A DNA stretch of 25,649 nucleotides. Origin: Gammaproteobacteria bacterium. Lineage in GTDB: Bacteria > Pseudomonadota > Gammaproteobacteria > Pseudomonadales > Halomonadaceae. The translations under genes were made by a program, and so were the position numbers. The DNA lies in contig JAMCZP010000223.1 in the NCBI GenBank assembly GCA_023485185.1, positions 1-25,649 of the forward strand. Reading direction: 5' to 3'. The notes under the pieces are model-generated. The model was not told the origin of the DNA and did not search any database. It saw only the letters and a program-made list of their open reading frames with translations. Of this stretch, positions 7,036 to 14,656 are shown piece by piece (positions within the stretch are counted from its first letter, which is position 1; each line of letters starts with the position of its first letter).

Positions 7036-7110
7036 ACGACGACAGGGAAGCAAGGAGTTAACTGAAGTGCTCCGCCGCCGCATTCACGGCCACCGGGGCA
7101 TCAAGCAGAA
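7036..7110 (-). promoter_or_regulatory. Possible structured leader of rpsF
   Basis: The bases ahead of rpsF on the minus strand include TGCCCCG and CGGAGCA (7 pairs with one mismatch) enclosing GCCG and CGGC around a TGAATG loop. Many bacteria have an S6:S18-binding leader that represses rpsF, with two stems and a CCG element. The size and position here are compatible, but I cannot align it to that motif by eye, so this is a candidate only. Confidence 0.25.
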
Positions 7111-7169
7111 CTTTTATTTCAACAACTGTTTTTTCAACAACAGTATCAATTACTAATTCTTACAGCTAA

Positions 7170-7193
7170 CGCCCGCTTGCAGACAAACGGGCG
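7170..7193 (-). terminator. Hairpin just past rlmB
   Basis: CGCCCGCTTG and CAAACGGGCG pair over 10 positions (one G-T) around a 4-base loop, 24-47 bases past the rlmB stop codon. Only a weak T-rich stretch follows on the minus strand, so it may be a partial terminator, a processing site or an mRNA-end stabiliser between rlmB and rpsF. Confidence 0.5.
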
Positions 7194-7216
7194 CGAGTAT
7201 CTTAGTAGTACGGCGG

Positions 7217-8026
7217 TTAACTTGCAAGCTGGCGCTGCCGGACAGCTTCAAACAAACAAATACCGGTAGCCACCGACACATTGAGGCTAGACACTTCCCC
7301 CGCCATTGGCAGCTTGGCAAGGTTGTCGCATGCTTCACGGGTTAAGCGACGCATGCCCTTACCTTCCGCCCCCATCACCAATGCGATTGGGCCCGTCATA
7401 TCTATCTCAAACACGCTGGATTCCGCTTCACCCGCTGTACCGGTTATCCAAACACCAGCATCTTTCAGCTTAGCCAGTGTGCGCGCCAAGTTAGTCACCT
7501 GGTATATCGGCACTACTTCGGCAGCTCCACAGGCAACTTTACGCACCGTTGCATTGAGCGGGGCCGCTTTATCCTTAGCGACAATCACACCATGAACACC
7601 CGCCGCATCCGCACTTCGCAGACAGGCGCCGAAATTGTGAACATCGGTGACACCGTCAAGAATTAAAAAAAGCGGCGGTGTAGATGACTGCCAAGCGCGC
7701 AGCTTGAGCCATAATGACTCTTCTCCCTCTGGAACCAACGGCGGGCAAAAAGCCACGACTCCTTGGTGAGCAGCCCCTTGCGTCAATTGATCCAACAGGT
7801 CGCGAGGCTGCTCTTTCACACGAGCACCCCGCGACTGCGCCTGAGCGACAACCTCTTTCAAGCGGCTGCCCGCCCCCTGCTGAACCCACAGTTCACGGGG
7901 GGACTCACCTCTGTCCAGCAAGCTCTGCAGCGCATGTATACCGTACACCTGATCCAAGCCGTCAGGCGTCTTGGGGCCTGCATTCGAACGGCTACGCGGA
8001 CCTCGCCGAGAGGGTTCAGATTTCAT
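7217..8026 (-). CDS. rlmB: 23S rRNA (guanosine-2'-O-)-methyltransferase RlmB
   Basis: RlmB is a SpoU/TrmH-type (SPOUT) enzyme that 2'-O-methylates G2251 in the 23S P loop using S-adenosylmethionine. The 269-residue protein has a basic N-terminal extension (1-20), the substrate-binding domain (about 26-100, VYGIHALQSLLDRG) and the knotted catalytic domain. The three SPOUT motifs are clear: DGVTDVHNFGACLRSADAAG at 124-143, LVMGAEGKGMRRLTREACD at 216-234, and LPMAGEVSSLNVSVATGICL at 239-258. The usual DPHNLGA reads DVHNFGA here; the key Asn and Arg are kept. The ATG lies 2 bases after the rnr stop, with AAGGGC overlapping the end of rnr, so the pair is translated as one unit, as in many gammaproteobacteria. 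Confidence 0.96.
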   Translation of the reverse strand: MKSEPSRRGPRSRSNAGPKTPDGLDQVYGIHALQSLLDRGESPRELWVQQGAGSRLKEVVAQAQSRGARVKEQPRDLLDQLTQGAAHQGVVAFCPPLVPEGEESLWLKLRAWQSSTPPLFLILDGVTDVHNFGACLRSADAAGVHGVIVAKDKAAPLNATVRKVACGAAEVVPIYQVTNLARTLAKLKDAGVWITGTAGEAESSVFEIDMTGPIALVMGAEGKGMRRLTREACDNLAKLPMAGEVSSLNVSVATGICLFEAVRQRQLAS

Positions 8027-8028
8027 GC

Positions 8029-10467
8029 TTAGCCCTTATTCGGTGATGGTTTTCGCGGGCCATTGCGCGTGCGACGCGGGCCGCGACGAACAGCAGGCTT
8101 CTCGCCACTGGATGCCTTATCACCACCGGCTCTGGCACCACTGGCTCTAGCACCATCGGATTTAGCCCCAGCACCGCCTTCACCACCGCGGCTCTTACGC
8201 GGCTGACGGCGCGGGCGGGGTTTCTCATCACCCAGGCCAAAGTCGATCTTACGGTCATCCATATCAACGCGGGCAACCTGCACAGTGAGGCCATCGCCCA
8301 AACGGTAGGTGGTGCCGGTACGCTCGCCTTTCAGGCGATGCTTTTCTGCTTCGTAGTGATAATAATCCGAAGGCAGCGACGTCACATGCACCAAGCCTTC
8401 CACGTAAAACTTATCTAACCGCACAAACAGGCCAAACTGAGTGACCGAGGCGATGGTGCCTTCGAACATCTCGCCGAGCTTGTCTGACATAAACTCGCAC
8501 TTCAGCCAGCTCTCAACATCGCGGGTAGCCTCATCAGCACGGCGCTCAGTCATTGAGCAGTGCTCGCCCAGCTCAAGCATCTGCTCAAAGGTATAAGGGC
8601 ACCACTTGCTTGGTGGCTCAACCGGCGCACCCTCAACGCGTAGCACTGTATTGGTCTGACGCGGCCCGCGGATCACCGAGCGAATAGCGCGATGCACTAA
8701 TAAGTCAGGGTAGCGGCGTATCGGCGAAGTAAAGTGGGCGTAGGCCTGATACGCCAAACCGAAGTGACCTTCGTTTTGTGGCGAGTAGACCGCCTGATTC
8801 ATCGACCGCAGCATTACCGTCTGAATGATATCCGCATCAGGACGATCAATAATCGCCTCGCGTAACGCCTGGTAATCCTGCGGGGTCGGCATATCGCCAC
8901 CGCCAACAGAAAGCCCCAGTTCATTCAAGAACAGGCGCAGCTTGTCGAGGCGCTCTGGCGTAGGCCGCTCATGGATACGGTAGAGTGCCGGCAGATCGTG
9001 CTTATCCAAGAAGCGCGCAGTCGCCACGTTAGCGGCCAGCATGCACTCCTCGATTAGCTTGTGGGCATTGTTACGGCTGCGCGGTACGATTTTCTCGATC
9101 TTGCGCTCATCATTAAAGATGATCGCTGTCTCGGTGGTATCAAAATCGATAGCGCCACGCTCCGTGCGAGCTTCACGTAGCAAGTAGTAGAGCTCTTCCA
9201 AGCTCTGCAGCGGCTTCACAAGATCGCTGTGCTCTGCCCGCAGCGCTTCGCCCTCTTCACTGTTCTCATCGAGAATTGCAGCGACCTTATTATAGGTAAG
9301 GCGTGCGTGAGAGTTCATCACTGCTTCGTAGAAGCGGTAGCGGCTGATCGCGCCGGTCTTCGAGATATTCATCTCGCACACCAGCACTAAACGATCCACA
9401 TGGGGGTTGAGTGAACAAAGCCCGTTAGATAGATATGACAGTTCCGGCAACATGGGAACCACTTGACCAGGAAAGTAGACCGAGTTGCCACGGGTACGGC
9501 CTTCGTCGTCTAGCGGCGTGCCGGGACGCACGTAATGCGACACATCGGCAATAGCTACCAGTAGCTTCCAGCTTCCGGATTTGGTTTTCCAAGCACACAC
9601 CGCATCATCAAAGTCCTTAGCGGACTCGTCGTCGATGGTGACCAGCGGCACATCACGCAGGTCAACGCGATGCTGCTTATCATCTTCCTGCACCTCGGCC
9701 GAAATACCGCCAATTTGGTCGATGACTTCCGGGGGGAATTCGGCGGGAATATCGTAACTGCGAATCGCAATATCAATTTCCATACCTGGGTCCATGCGCT
9801 CACCCAGCACTTCGACCACTTCGCCTACCGGCTGTATACGCGTCGCTGGTTGCTGGACTATTTTGGCAGAGATTACCTGACCATCCTTAGCGCCACCGCA
9901 AGCGCTATGAGGAATAATCACTTCCTGAGTGATGCGCGGATTTTCCGGAATCAGTATGCCAAATTCAGGCGTGTTGCTTCGGTAAACGCCGACAATCGTT
10001 TGGGTGTTGCGCGCTATAACATCGGCAATCGTCGCTTCATCACGGCCACGGCGATCACGACCACTGACGCGTGCCAGTACATGGTCCCCGTGGAAAACGC
10101 GTCGCATTTGGCGCGGCGGCAATACCAGATCAGGCTTTTTGCCATCATCACGCAGCAGAAAACCAAAGCCGTCACGGTGGCCCAGTACTTTACCCTTCAC
10201 TAGATCAAGCTTATCGATTAGCGCATAGGCACCGCGGCGGTCGCGCAGCACTTGGCCGTCACGCTCCATGGCTGCTAATCGGCGGCGAACGGCCTCAATA
10301 AGCTCTTCGTCTTCAAGCCCCAGCATACGGCTCATATTTTCGTGAGTAATCGGCTTGCCATAGCTCTCTAATGCGGCAAGCAAATACTCTCGGCTCGGCG
10401 CTGGATTACCATATTTATGCGCCTCGCGCTCGGCGTGCGGATCATCACTTAACGTCCAATACTTCAT
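8029..10467 (-). CDS. rnr: Ribonuclease R
   Basis: RNase R is a processive 3'-5' exoribonuclease that digests structured RNA, with roles in rRNA quality control, trans-translation and cold or stationary-phase survival. I start it at the ATG at 10465-10467 (MKYWTLSDDPHAEREAHKYG), preceded by AAGGAT; an upstream in-frame ATG at 10506 has no ribosome site. The product is 812 residues, like E. coli RNase R (813). Domains in order: N-terminal winged helix (about 25-85), cold-shock/OB domains (about 90-230), RNB catalytic domain with IDDESAKDFDDAV at 278-290 carrying the metal-binding aspartates, then YAHFTSPIRRYPDLLVHRAI, the S1 domain (GTIASVTQFGLFVRLDKF) and a long Lys/Arg/Gly-rich tail. It heads the run that continues into rlmB. 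Confidence 0.97.
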   Translation of the reverse strand: MKYWTLSDDPHAEREAHKYGNPAPSREYLLAALESYGKPITHENMSRMLGLEDEELIEAVRRRLAAMERDGQVLRDRRGAYALIDKLDLVKGKVLGHRDGFGFLLRDDGKKPDLVLPPRQMRRVFHGDHVLARVSGRDRRGRDEATIADVIARNTQTIVGVYRSNTPEFGILIPENPRITQEVIIPHSACGGAKDGQVISAKIVQQPATRIQPVGEVVEVLGERMDPGMEIDIAIRSYDIPAEFPPEVIDQIGGISAEVQEDDKQHRVDLRDVPLVTIDDESAKDFDDAVCAWKTKSGSWKLLVAIADVSHYVRPGTPLDDEGRTRGNSVYFPGQVVPMLPELSYLSNGLCSLNPHVDRLVLVCEMNISKTGAISRYRFYEAVMNSHARLTYNKVAAILDENSEEGEALRAEHSDLVKPLQSLEELYYLLREARTERGAIDFDTTETAIIFNDERKIEKIVPRSRNNAHKLIEECMLAANVATARFLDKHDLPALYRIHERPTPERLDKLRLFLNELGLSVGGGDMPTPQDYQALREAIIDRPDADIIQTVMLRSMNQAVYSPQNEGHFGLAYQAYAHFTSPIRRYPDLLVHRAIRSVIRGPRQTNTVLRVEGAPVEPPSKWCPYTFEQMLELGEHCSMTERRADEATRDVESWLKCEFMSDKLGEMFEGTIASVTQFGLFVRLDKFYVEGLVHVTSLPSDYYHYEAEKHRLKGERTGTTYRLGDGLTVQVARVDMDDRKIDFGLGDEKPRPRRQPRKSRGGEGGAGAKSDGARASGARAGGDKASSGEKPAVRRGPRRTRNGPRKPSPNKG

Positions 10468-10542
10468 ACGAGCAACATCCTTGAAGGCGTCATTTGCGAG
10501 AGGCATAAAAAAAGCGCATACGCATTGCGTTGCGGGCGGGAT

Positions 10543-10567
10543 ATTTCAGTATTTTTAAAGCTGAAAT
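10543..10567. promoter_or_regulatory. Inverted repeat upstream of rnr
   Basis: ATTTCAG (10543-10549) and CTGAAAT (10561-10567) form a 7-bp inverted repeat with an 11-base A/T-rich spacer, 76-100 bases before the chosen rnr start. It could be an operator. No known regulator site was recognised. Confidence 0.3.
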
Positions 10568-10677
10568 GAATACAGTTTTGTTTAGTCATGGGGGCAGTAT
10601 AGCGCTGCACGTTCAATCACCCAACCGTCTTGAACGCTGTTTATACAATTTGCTTTATAAAAAGCGCGCTCAAGGTA

Positions 10678-10706
10678 TTGCATTTAACTAACACCCCGGT
10701 ATTATA
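10678..10706 (+). promoter_or_regulatory. Sigma-70-type promoter of the tRNA-Leu cluster
   Basis: TTGCAT at 10678-10683 and TATTAT at 10700-10705 are separated by 16 bases. The -10 box is followed by a GC-rich discriminator (ACGCGCC), typical of stable-RNA promoters under stringent control. Transcription would begin a few bases before the first tRNA. Confidence 0.65.
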
Positions 10707-10716
10707 CGCGCCACTT

Positions 10717-10803
10717 GCCCAGATGGCGGAATTGGTAGACGCGCTAGCTTCAGGTGCTAGTGTCCGTATGGACGTGGAGGTTCAAGTCCTCTTCTGGGCA
10801 CCA
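10717..10803 (+). tRNA. tRNA-Leu (anticodon CAG)
   Basis: This is an 87-base class II tRNA ending in an encoded ACCA. The acceptor stem GCCCAGA pairs with TCTGGGC. The D arm carries AATTGGTAGA. The anticodon stem CTAGC/GCTAG holds the loop TTCAGGT with CAG at 10751-10753, reading the leucine codon CUG. The long variable arm GTCC-GTAT-GGAC and the T arm GAGG-TTCAAGT-CCTC are intact. It differs from the next two copies by a compensated pair change at the base of the acceptor stem (A-T instead of G-C). Confidence 0.98.
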
Positions 10804-10891
10804 AGTTACATCATGTTATCCCCTTTTCATGATGTATTAAGGTGCAACCGCAAGTAATAGCAGTAAGAGTAATAGCAGTAAGTTTGTGTTC

Positions 10892-10978
10892 GCCCAGGTG
10901 GCGGAATTGGTAGACGCGCTAGCTTCAGGTGCTAGTGTCTGTATGGACGTGGAGGTTCAAGTCCTCTCCTGGGCACCA
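10892..10978 (+). tRNA. tRNA-Leu (anticodon CAG), second copy
   Basis: Another 87-base leucine tRNA, with acceptor stem GCCCAGG/CCTGGGC, anticodon CAG at 10926-10928 and encoded ACCA. The variable arm reads GTCT-GTAT-GGAC, so its last stem pair is a T-G wobble where the other two copies have C-G. It lies 88 bases after the first copy with no promoter or terminator obvious between, so one transcript probably carries all three. Confidence 0.98.
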
Positions 10979-11018
10979 TACGAACACAAACGGTGATTAT
11001 ATTAGCTATAAATGATGC

Positions 11019-11105
11019 GCCCAGGTGGCGGAATTGGTAGACGCGCTAGCTTCAGGTGCTAGTGTCCGTATGGACGTGGAGGTTCAAGTCCTCTCCTGGG
11101 CACCA
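11019..11105 (+). tRNA. tRNA-Leu (anticodon CAG), third copy
   Basis: An 87-base leucine tRNA with acceptor stem GCCCAGG/CCTGGGC, anticodon CAG at 11053-11055, variable arm GTCC-GTAT-GGAC and encoded ACCA. It lies 40 bases after the second copy and is the last of the cluster. The endonuclease gene converges on it and stops at 11150. I see no clear terminator in the 44 bases between them. Confidence 0.98.
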
Positions 11106-11149
11106 CTCGATGGTTCCCGCCCGCATCATTACCACCCTCCTTATATTCA

Positions 11150-12013
11150 CTATTGAAAGCGTCCACGACGACGTGCGACATTTTCAAGCGCCCAACCCTG
11201 TGTACGCAGCTCTCCCTCTAAAACAGCTTCTACTTCGGCGGTTAAGTCTGGAAAGAAGTTAAGCCCCGTGCGCGCTTCTATTTCATCGATGGTCACCAAG
11301 TAATCATCAAGCGGCTCATTCCCTCGTACCTCTTGCGGCATAATAAATGCCAGCGCTAATGGCGCGTCATTGTGTGGCGCTACAATGATTTTATAAAACG
11401 CTTCCGGGACTTCGACCAAGCCAACACGGTTAAATACGTTATCCATAAAACGTTCTGGAAATACCGGCCCGGTAATGACCTGTAAACGGTCAAAACGCGG
11501 CGCAAAATGATCCATCACCGCTTCTTCCAAACGCTGCCATAGCTGACGGTTTAGCTCAGGCCGTTGAGGGGTCATATTGCTCATCAAAAAAGTATCCACT
11601 TGGGCACTGCGCCCATGTACCGCGGCAATCGCGTAATTGGGCGCCATATGACCTCGATCATAACCGCTACCCGCATAGCTATCAGTGCCGACAGGCCAAA
11701 GCGTGCGCCAGTCTGCTTGAAAGTTAGGCCGGGGACCAATTCGGGTTTCATCAGGTACCGCTTCAACTTGATAACTGACCCATAATGGGTTCACACGCAC
11801 ATCCGACCAGCCGACTAGAAAGCCATCGTTACGCAGAACACGATGAAAGGTGGTGGGATGAAAGCTATTCCATGTCGGTACACCCATCCAGGTGTACGCA
11901 TCTTTATGCTGGCGCTCTTGAAACTCCCAAAGACCGGTACCGGCAACAACAAACAGCAAAACAATGCCAAAGCGCCGACCCTGCCGACGCCAGCGTGAAA
12001 CCGATTTCCCCAA
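11150..12013 (-). CDS. Membrane-anchored DNA/RNA non-specific endonuclease
   Basis: A beta-beta-alpha-metal (NUC1/EndoG) family nuclease that cleaves DNA and RNA with a divalent metal. The signature DRGHMAPN, with the catalytic His, lies at about residues 119-126 from the chosen start, followed by FLMSNMTPQ with the metal-binding Asn (about 146) and NRQLWQRLEEAV. A single hydrophobic segment near the N terminus (FGIVLLFVVAGTGLW), after a short basic stretch, acts as a signal anchor, so the nuclease domain should face the periplasm or exterior. The start is probably TTG at 12011-12013, because GGGAG sits 8 bases before it; the frame is open to a GTG at 12044-12046 that has no ribosome site. 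Likely roles are nutrient scavenging or destruction of incoming nucleic acid. No immunity gene or secretion-toxin domain is seen. Confidence 0.88.
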   Translation of the reverse strand: MGKSVSRWRRQGRRFGIVLLFVVAGTGLWEFQERQHKDAYTWMGVPTWNSFHPTTFHRVLRNDGFLVGWSDVRVNPLWVSYQVEAVPDETRIGPRPNFQADWRTLWPVGTDSYAGSGYDRGHMAPNYAIAAVHGRSAQVDTFLMSNMTPQRPELNRQLWQRLEEAVMDHFAPRFDRLQVITGPVFPERFMDNVFNRVGLVEVPEAFYKIIVAPHNDAPLALAFIMPQEVRGNEPLDDYLVTIDEIEARTGLNFFPDLTAEVEAVLEGELRTQGWALENVARRRGRFQ

Positions 12014-12089
12014 CAGATTTACTCCCTGGCTAGCGCTTATAAGCACTTATCATTTTATGTGCCGCATGTATTGATATGGCAATTTGAAA

Positions 12090-12365
12090 CTACCAACCCA
12101 GTGAAAACATGGTTTCTAAATCATGCCGAGAGTGAACCTGCATGGCATTGAGCGTTTCTGTATCGCTAATGCCTTCCACCGCATTCAAACGTTCGGTAAC
12201 AAGCTCAGCCAAACTTTCAAAATCGCGGGTGCGGGCAATAGCAACCAAGTCGTAGCGCCCACAGGTCGAGTAAACTTCACTAATACCTTCTACATCGGCC
12301 AGGCGCTCAGCCACCGCCTTAACTTGGCCTTTATCGGTATTGATTAATATGACTGCGTTTTGCAT
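12090..12365 (-). CDS. Stand-alone Lrp/AsnC effector-binding (RAM) domain protein
   Basis: This 91-residue protein matches the ligand-binding half of Lrp/AsnC regulators: MQNAVILINTDKGQVKAVAE, then VEGISEVYSTCGRYDLVAIA and FESLAELVTERLNAVEGISD. There is no helix-turn-helix, so it cannot bind DNA as the full regulators do. Stand-alone RAM proteins form the same ring-like assemblies and may bind amino acids or modulate partners, but their role is mostly unknown. A GAGG ribosome site precedes the ATG, so it is not a truncated regulator. It lies 76 bases upstream of the nuclease start on the same strand. No functional link between the two is evident. Confidence 0.9.
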   Translation of the reverse strand: MQNAVILINTDKGQVKAVAERLADVEGISEVYSTCGRYDLVAIARTRDFESLAELVTERLNAVEGISDTETLNAMQVHSRHDLETMFSLGW

Positions 12366-12561
12366 GACCCGCCTCTCACGTTAGAATAGTAACAATCCAA
12401 AAATTGCTTGTTAGAGTATACCAGTGACCAGGAAGTAGGCGCAGCTTCAGCATCAGCGTGACCAATTGTCGCTATACTTGCTGGATGATTCGCACAACCC
12501 TTGTACATCCGCTAGCATGTACTAAGAACTCCGTCTTGCAGGTTTCTGCGGAGCATTAAGA

Positions 12562-12575
12562 GGTGGTCAACCACC
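12562..12575. promoter_or_regulatory. Palindrome in the HiPIP leader
   Basis: GGTGGTCAACCACC is a perfect 14-base palindrome, 46-59 bases upstream of the HiPIP start. A TATACT -10-like box lies further up at 12473-12478 without a good -35. The palindrome could be an operator or a short leader hairpin. Confidence 0.35.
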
Positions 12576-12620
12576 CGATAATCGTGACCAAACGTCAAAC
12601 CGTGACGATAAGGAGAAATC

Positions 12621-12935
12621 ATGGCTAATAAGAGCCGTCGTGACTTCATGCGCAATAGCATGCTGGGCCTTGCTGCCCTTCCGCTTGGCGCGGGCATTCT
12701 TTCTAAGACTGCCTTTGCTCAAGAGCTACCGCGTCTTGACCCATCCGCAAGCAATGCTCAAGCACTTAACTACGTAGAAGACGCCAGCGAAGCTAGCGAC
12801 CACCCTGCGTATGAAGATGGCGAACGCTGCGACAACTGCATGTTCTGGGTTGCCGATAAAGAAGGCTGTCAGTTGTTCCCAGAGAACAGCGTTGAGCCCG
12901 GTGGCTGGTGCCAATCCTGGACAGCCCAAGCCTAA
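12621..12935 (+). CDS. High-potential iron-sulfur protein (HiPIP), Tat-exported
   Basis: HiPIPs are small soluble periplasmic electron carriers with one 4Fe-4S cluster cycling between 2+ and 3+. They commonly take electrons from the bc1 complex and pass them to terminal oxidases or reaction centres. The 104-residue precursor has a twin-arginine signal (SRRDFM at 5-10, hydrophobic stretch 14-28, likely cleavage after AFA at 33), as expected for export with the cluster already inserted. Four cysteines at 70, 73, 83 and 97 (C-x2-C-x9-C-x13-C) match the family, with EPGGWCQSW near the end. AGGAG lies 5 bases before the ATG. It is a single gene with its own terminator, so a monocistronic unit. The physiological partner cannot be told from this window. 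Confidence 0.95.
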   Translation: MANKSRRDFMRNSMLGLAALPLGAGILSKTAFAQELPRLDPSASNAQALNYVEDASEASDHPAYEDGERCDNCMFWVADKEGCQLFPENSVEPGGWCQSWTAQA

Positions 12936-12981
12936 GCGCCAAGCTTTATAAAGCCTAGCGTTAAAAGCAGTACAGCCCCCT

Positions 12982-13012
12982 CTACCCCGCCATTGAGCGG
13001 GGTAGTTGTTTT
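12982..13012 (+). terminator. Rho-independent terminator after the HiPIP gene
   Basis: CTACCCCGC and GCGGGGTAG form a perfect 9-bp stem around CATTGA, followed by TTGTTTT. It sits 47 bases past the stop codon and separates the gene from convergent spoVR. Confidence 0.93.
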
Positions 13013-13018
13013 AGCAAG

Positions 13019-13054
13019 TATCAAAACATTAGATAGTATAAAAACATTAGGAAG
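13019..13054. repeat. Two-unit 18-bp tandem repeat at the spoVR stop codon
   Basis: TATCAAAACATTAGATAG and TATAAAAACATTAGGAAG lie head to tail with 15 of 18 positions equal. The second unit contains the spoVR stop codon (13047-13049). Confidence 0.7.
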
Positions 13055-14612
13055 TGCTAGTCTCGTCCTCTACAGGCCAATGATAGCGCCTGGTGACACG
13101 CCCCTCATCAAGAGAAACCAAGTGAACCGGGAACCCCCAGAGCTGCTGCAAATGACGAATGACGGGATAAACGCTGCGGCCTAACGGACGGCGGCTATCC
13201 TGCACGTGGTGAAGAGTCAAAGAGCGGTCGCCGCGTACCGCAGCTTCGACCACCTGAATATTGGGCTCACGAACGGAGAGCGCATATTGGGTTGCAAGCG
13301 CCTCCCGCACCCGACGATAGCCTTGCTCATTGTGGATCGCGGCAACTTCCAGAGTCTCAACCTGATCATCATCCACGACTAAAAAAAGTTTATGGTCGCG
13401 CATTACCTTCGGCGATAAAAACTGCTGAATAAACGATTCATCTTTGAAGTTGCGCATCGCAAACTCTAGCGTTTCCCGCCAGGGAGTGCCTGCTATATCA
13501 GGAAACCACTCGTGATCCTCAGGGGTCGGCGCATCACAAATCCGCTTAATATCCATAAAGATAGCGAAGCCCAGTGCATAGGGGTTAATCCCGCTGAAGT
13601 GGGGGCTATCAAAAGCCGGCTGGTTAATGACTGCGGCATGGGACTGTAAAAACTCAAGCATCAGCCCCTCATCGACATTACCATCATCGTAAAGCCTGTT
13701 CATTAGCGTGTAGTGCCAGAAGCATGCCCAGCCCTCGTTCATTACCTGGGTTTGCCGCTGAGGGTAAAAATATTGGGCAAGCTTGCGCACAATGCGTACG
13801 ACCTCACGCTGCCACGGTGCCAGCAGCGGTGCGTTTTTTTCAATGAAGTAGAGCAGGTTCTCCTGGGGCTCAGAAGGATAAAGACCACCGCTATGTAAAC
13901 CTAAGGGGTCATCATCGCTATGCAGATTGCCCGGCAAGGGTGAAATCCCAGTGGGAGCTTCAGGAATGGTACGCCAGAGCATATTAACTTGGGTCTGTAG
14001 GTAGGCTTCCCGCTCATCCTGGCGCTTCGCCTCCTCTTCAGCTGAAATCGGTGAAGGGCGCTTATAGCGGTCAACACCATAGTTTTGCAGCGCGTGGCAG
14101 GCATCCAACAGTTGCTCAACGGCCTGTACGCCGTGACGCTCTTCACACTGGACAATATATTTACGTGCGAACACTAAATAATCAACGATGGACGACGCGT
14201 CCGTCCAGGTACGAAACAGATAGTTGCCCTTAAAGAAGGAGTTGTGGCCATAGCAGGCGTGGGCCATCACCAGCACCTGCATCATCAGCGTATTCTCTTC
14301 CATCAGGTAGGCGATGCAGGGGTCAGAGTTGATGACCAGTTCATAGGCCAAGCCCATCTGGCCGCGCTTGTAAGCCCCTTCAACCGCCAAAAAATGCTTA
14401 CCAAACGACCAGTGGTGATAACCTACTGGCATCCCCACGCTGGCATAGGCATCCATCATTTGTTCAGTAGTAATCACTTCTATCTGATTAGGATAGGTAT
14501 CCAACCGATACACATCGGCGAGCCTCGCCAACTCCGTATCGAAACGCTCCAGCATACTGAAGTTCCAATCGGAGCCGGTGGCAATCGGCTTGCGCTTGCG
14601 GGTCGCACTCAT
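13047..14612 (-). CDS. SpoVR family protein (YcgB-like)
   Basis: The 521-residue protein is the usual length for SpoVR/YcgB. Family landmarks are GYHHWSFGKHF (about 64-74), NSDPCIAYLMEENTLMMQ (about 95-112), MAHACYGHNSFFKGNYLF, NEGWACFWHYTLMN and INPYALGFAIFMDIKRICD; the conserved His, Glu and Cys residues suggest metal binding, though no reaction is established. In Bacillus, SpoVR is needed for normal spore cortex. In non-sporing proteobacteria it is almost always next to prkA and yeaH, as here, and is tied to starvation or stationary phase. GAGGAG precedes the ATG 6 bases away. It is the third gene of the set, 44 bases after yeaH, and no terminator lies between them. Confidence 0.96.
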   Translation of the reverse strand: MSATRKRKPIATGSDWNFSMLERFDTELARLADVYRLDTYPNQIEVITTEQMMDAYASVGMPVGYHHWSFGKHFLAVEGAYKRGQMGLAYELVINSDPCIAYLMEENTLMMQVLVMAHACYGHNSFFKGNYLFRTWTDASSIVDYLVFARKYIVQCEERHGVQAVEQLLDACHALQNYGVDRYKRPSPISAEEEAKRQDEREAYLQTQVNMLWRTIPEAPTGISPLPGNLHSDDDPLGLHSGGLYPSEPQENLLYFIEKNAPLLAPWQREVVRIVRKLAQYFYPQRQTQVMNEGWACFWHYTLMNRLYDDGNVDEGLMLEFLQSHAAVINQPAFDSPHFSGINPYALGFAIFMDIKRICDAPTPEDHEWFPDIAGTPWRETLEFAMRNFKDESFIQQFLSPKVMRDHKLFLVVDDDQVETLEVAAIHNEQGYRRVREALATQYALSVREPNIQVVEAAVRGDRSLTLHHVQDSRRPLGRSVYPVIRHLQQLWGFPVHLVSLDEGRVTRRYHWPVEDETSTS

Positions 14613-14656
14613 AGCCCACTCCTCAACACTCGGTCACTAGCCGCTATAAAAGATCA

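Noticed and set aside
9670..10203. Open frame of 177 codons on the plus strand inside rnr
   Set aside because: It is antisense to the well-supported RNase R coding sequence, shows no recognisable motif and no ribosome site; it is a by-product of codon bias in rnr.
11150..12365. Possible toxin-immunity or defence pair made of the endonuclease and the RAM protein
   Set aside because: The nuclease has an ordinary signal anchor and NUC1 domain with no toxin-delivery region. The RAM protein is a conserved effector domain with no reason to act as an inhibitor.
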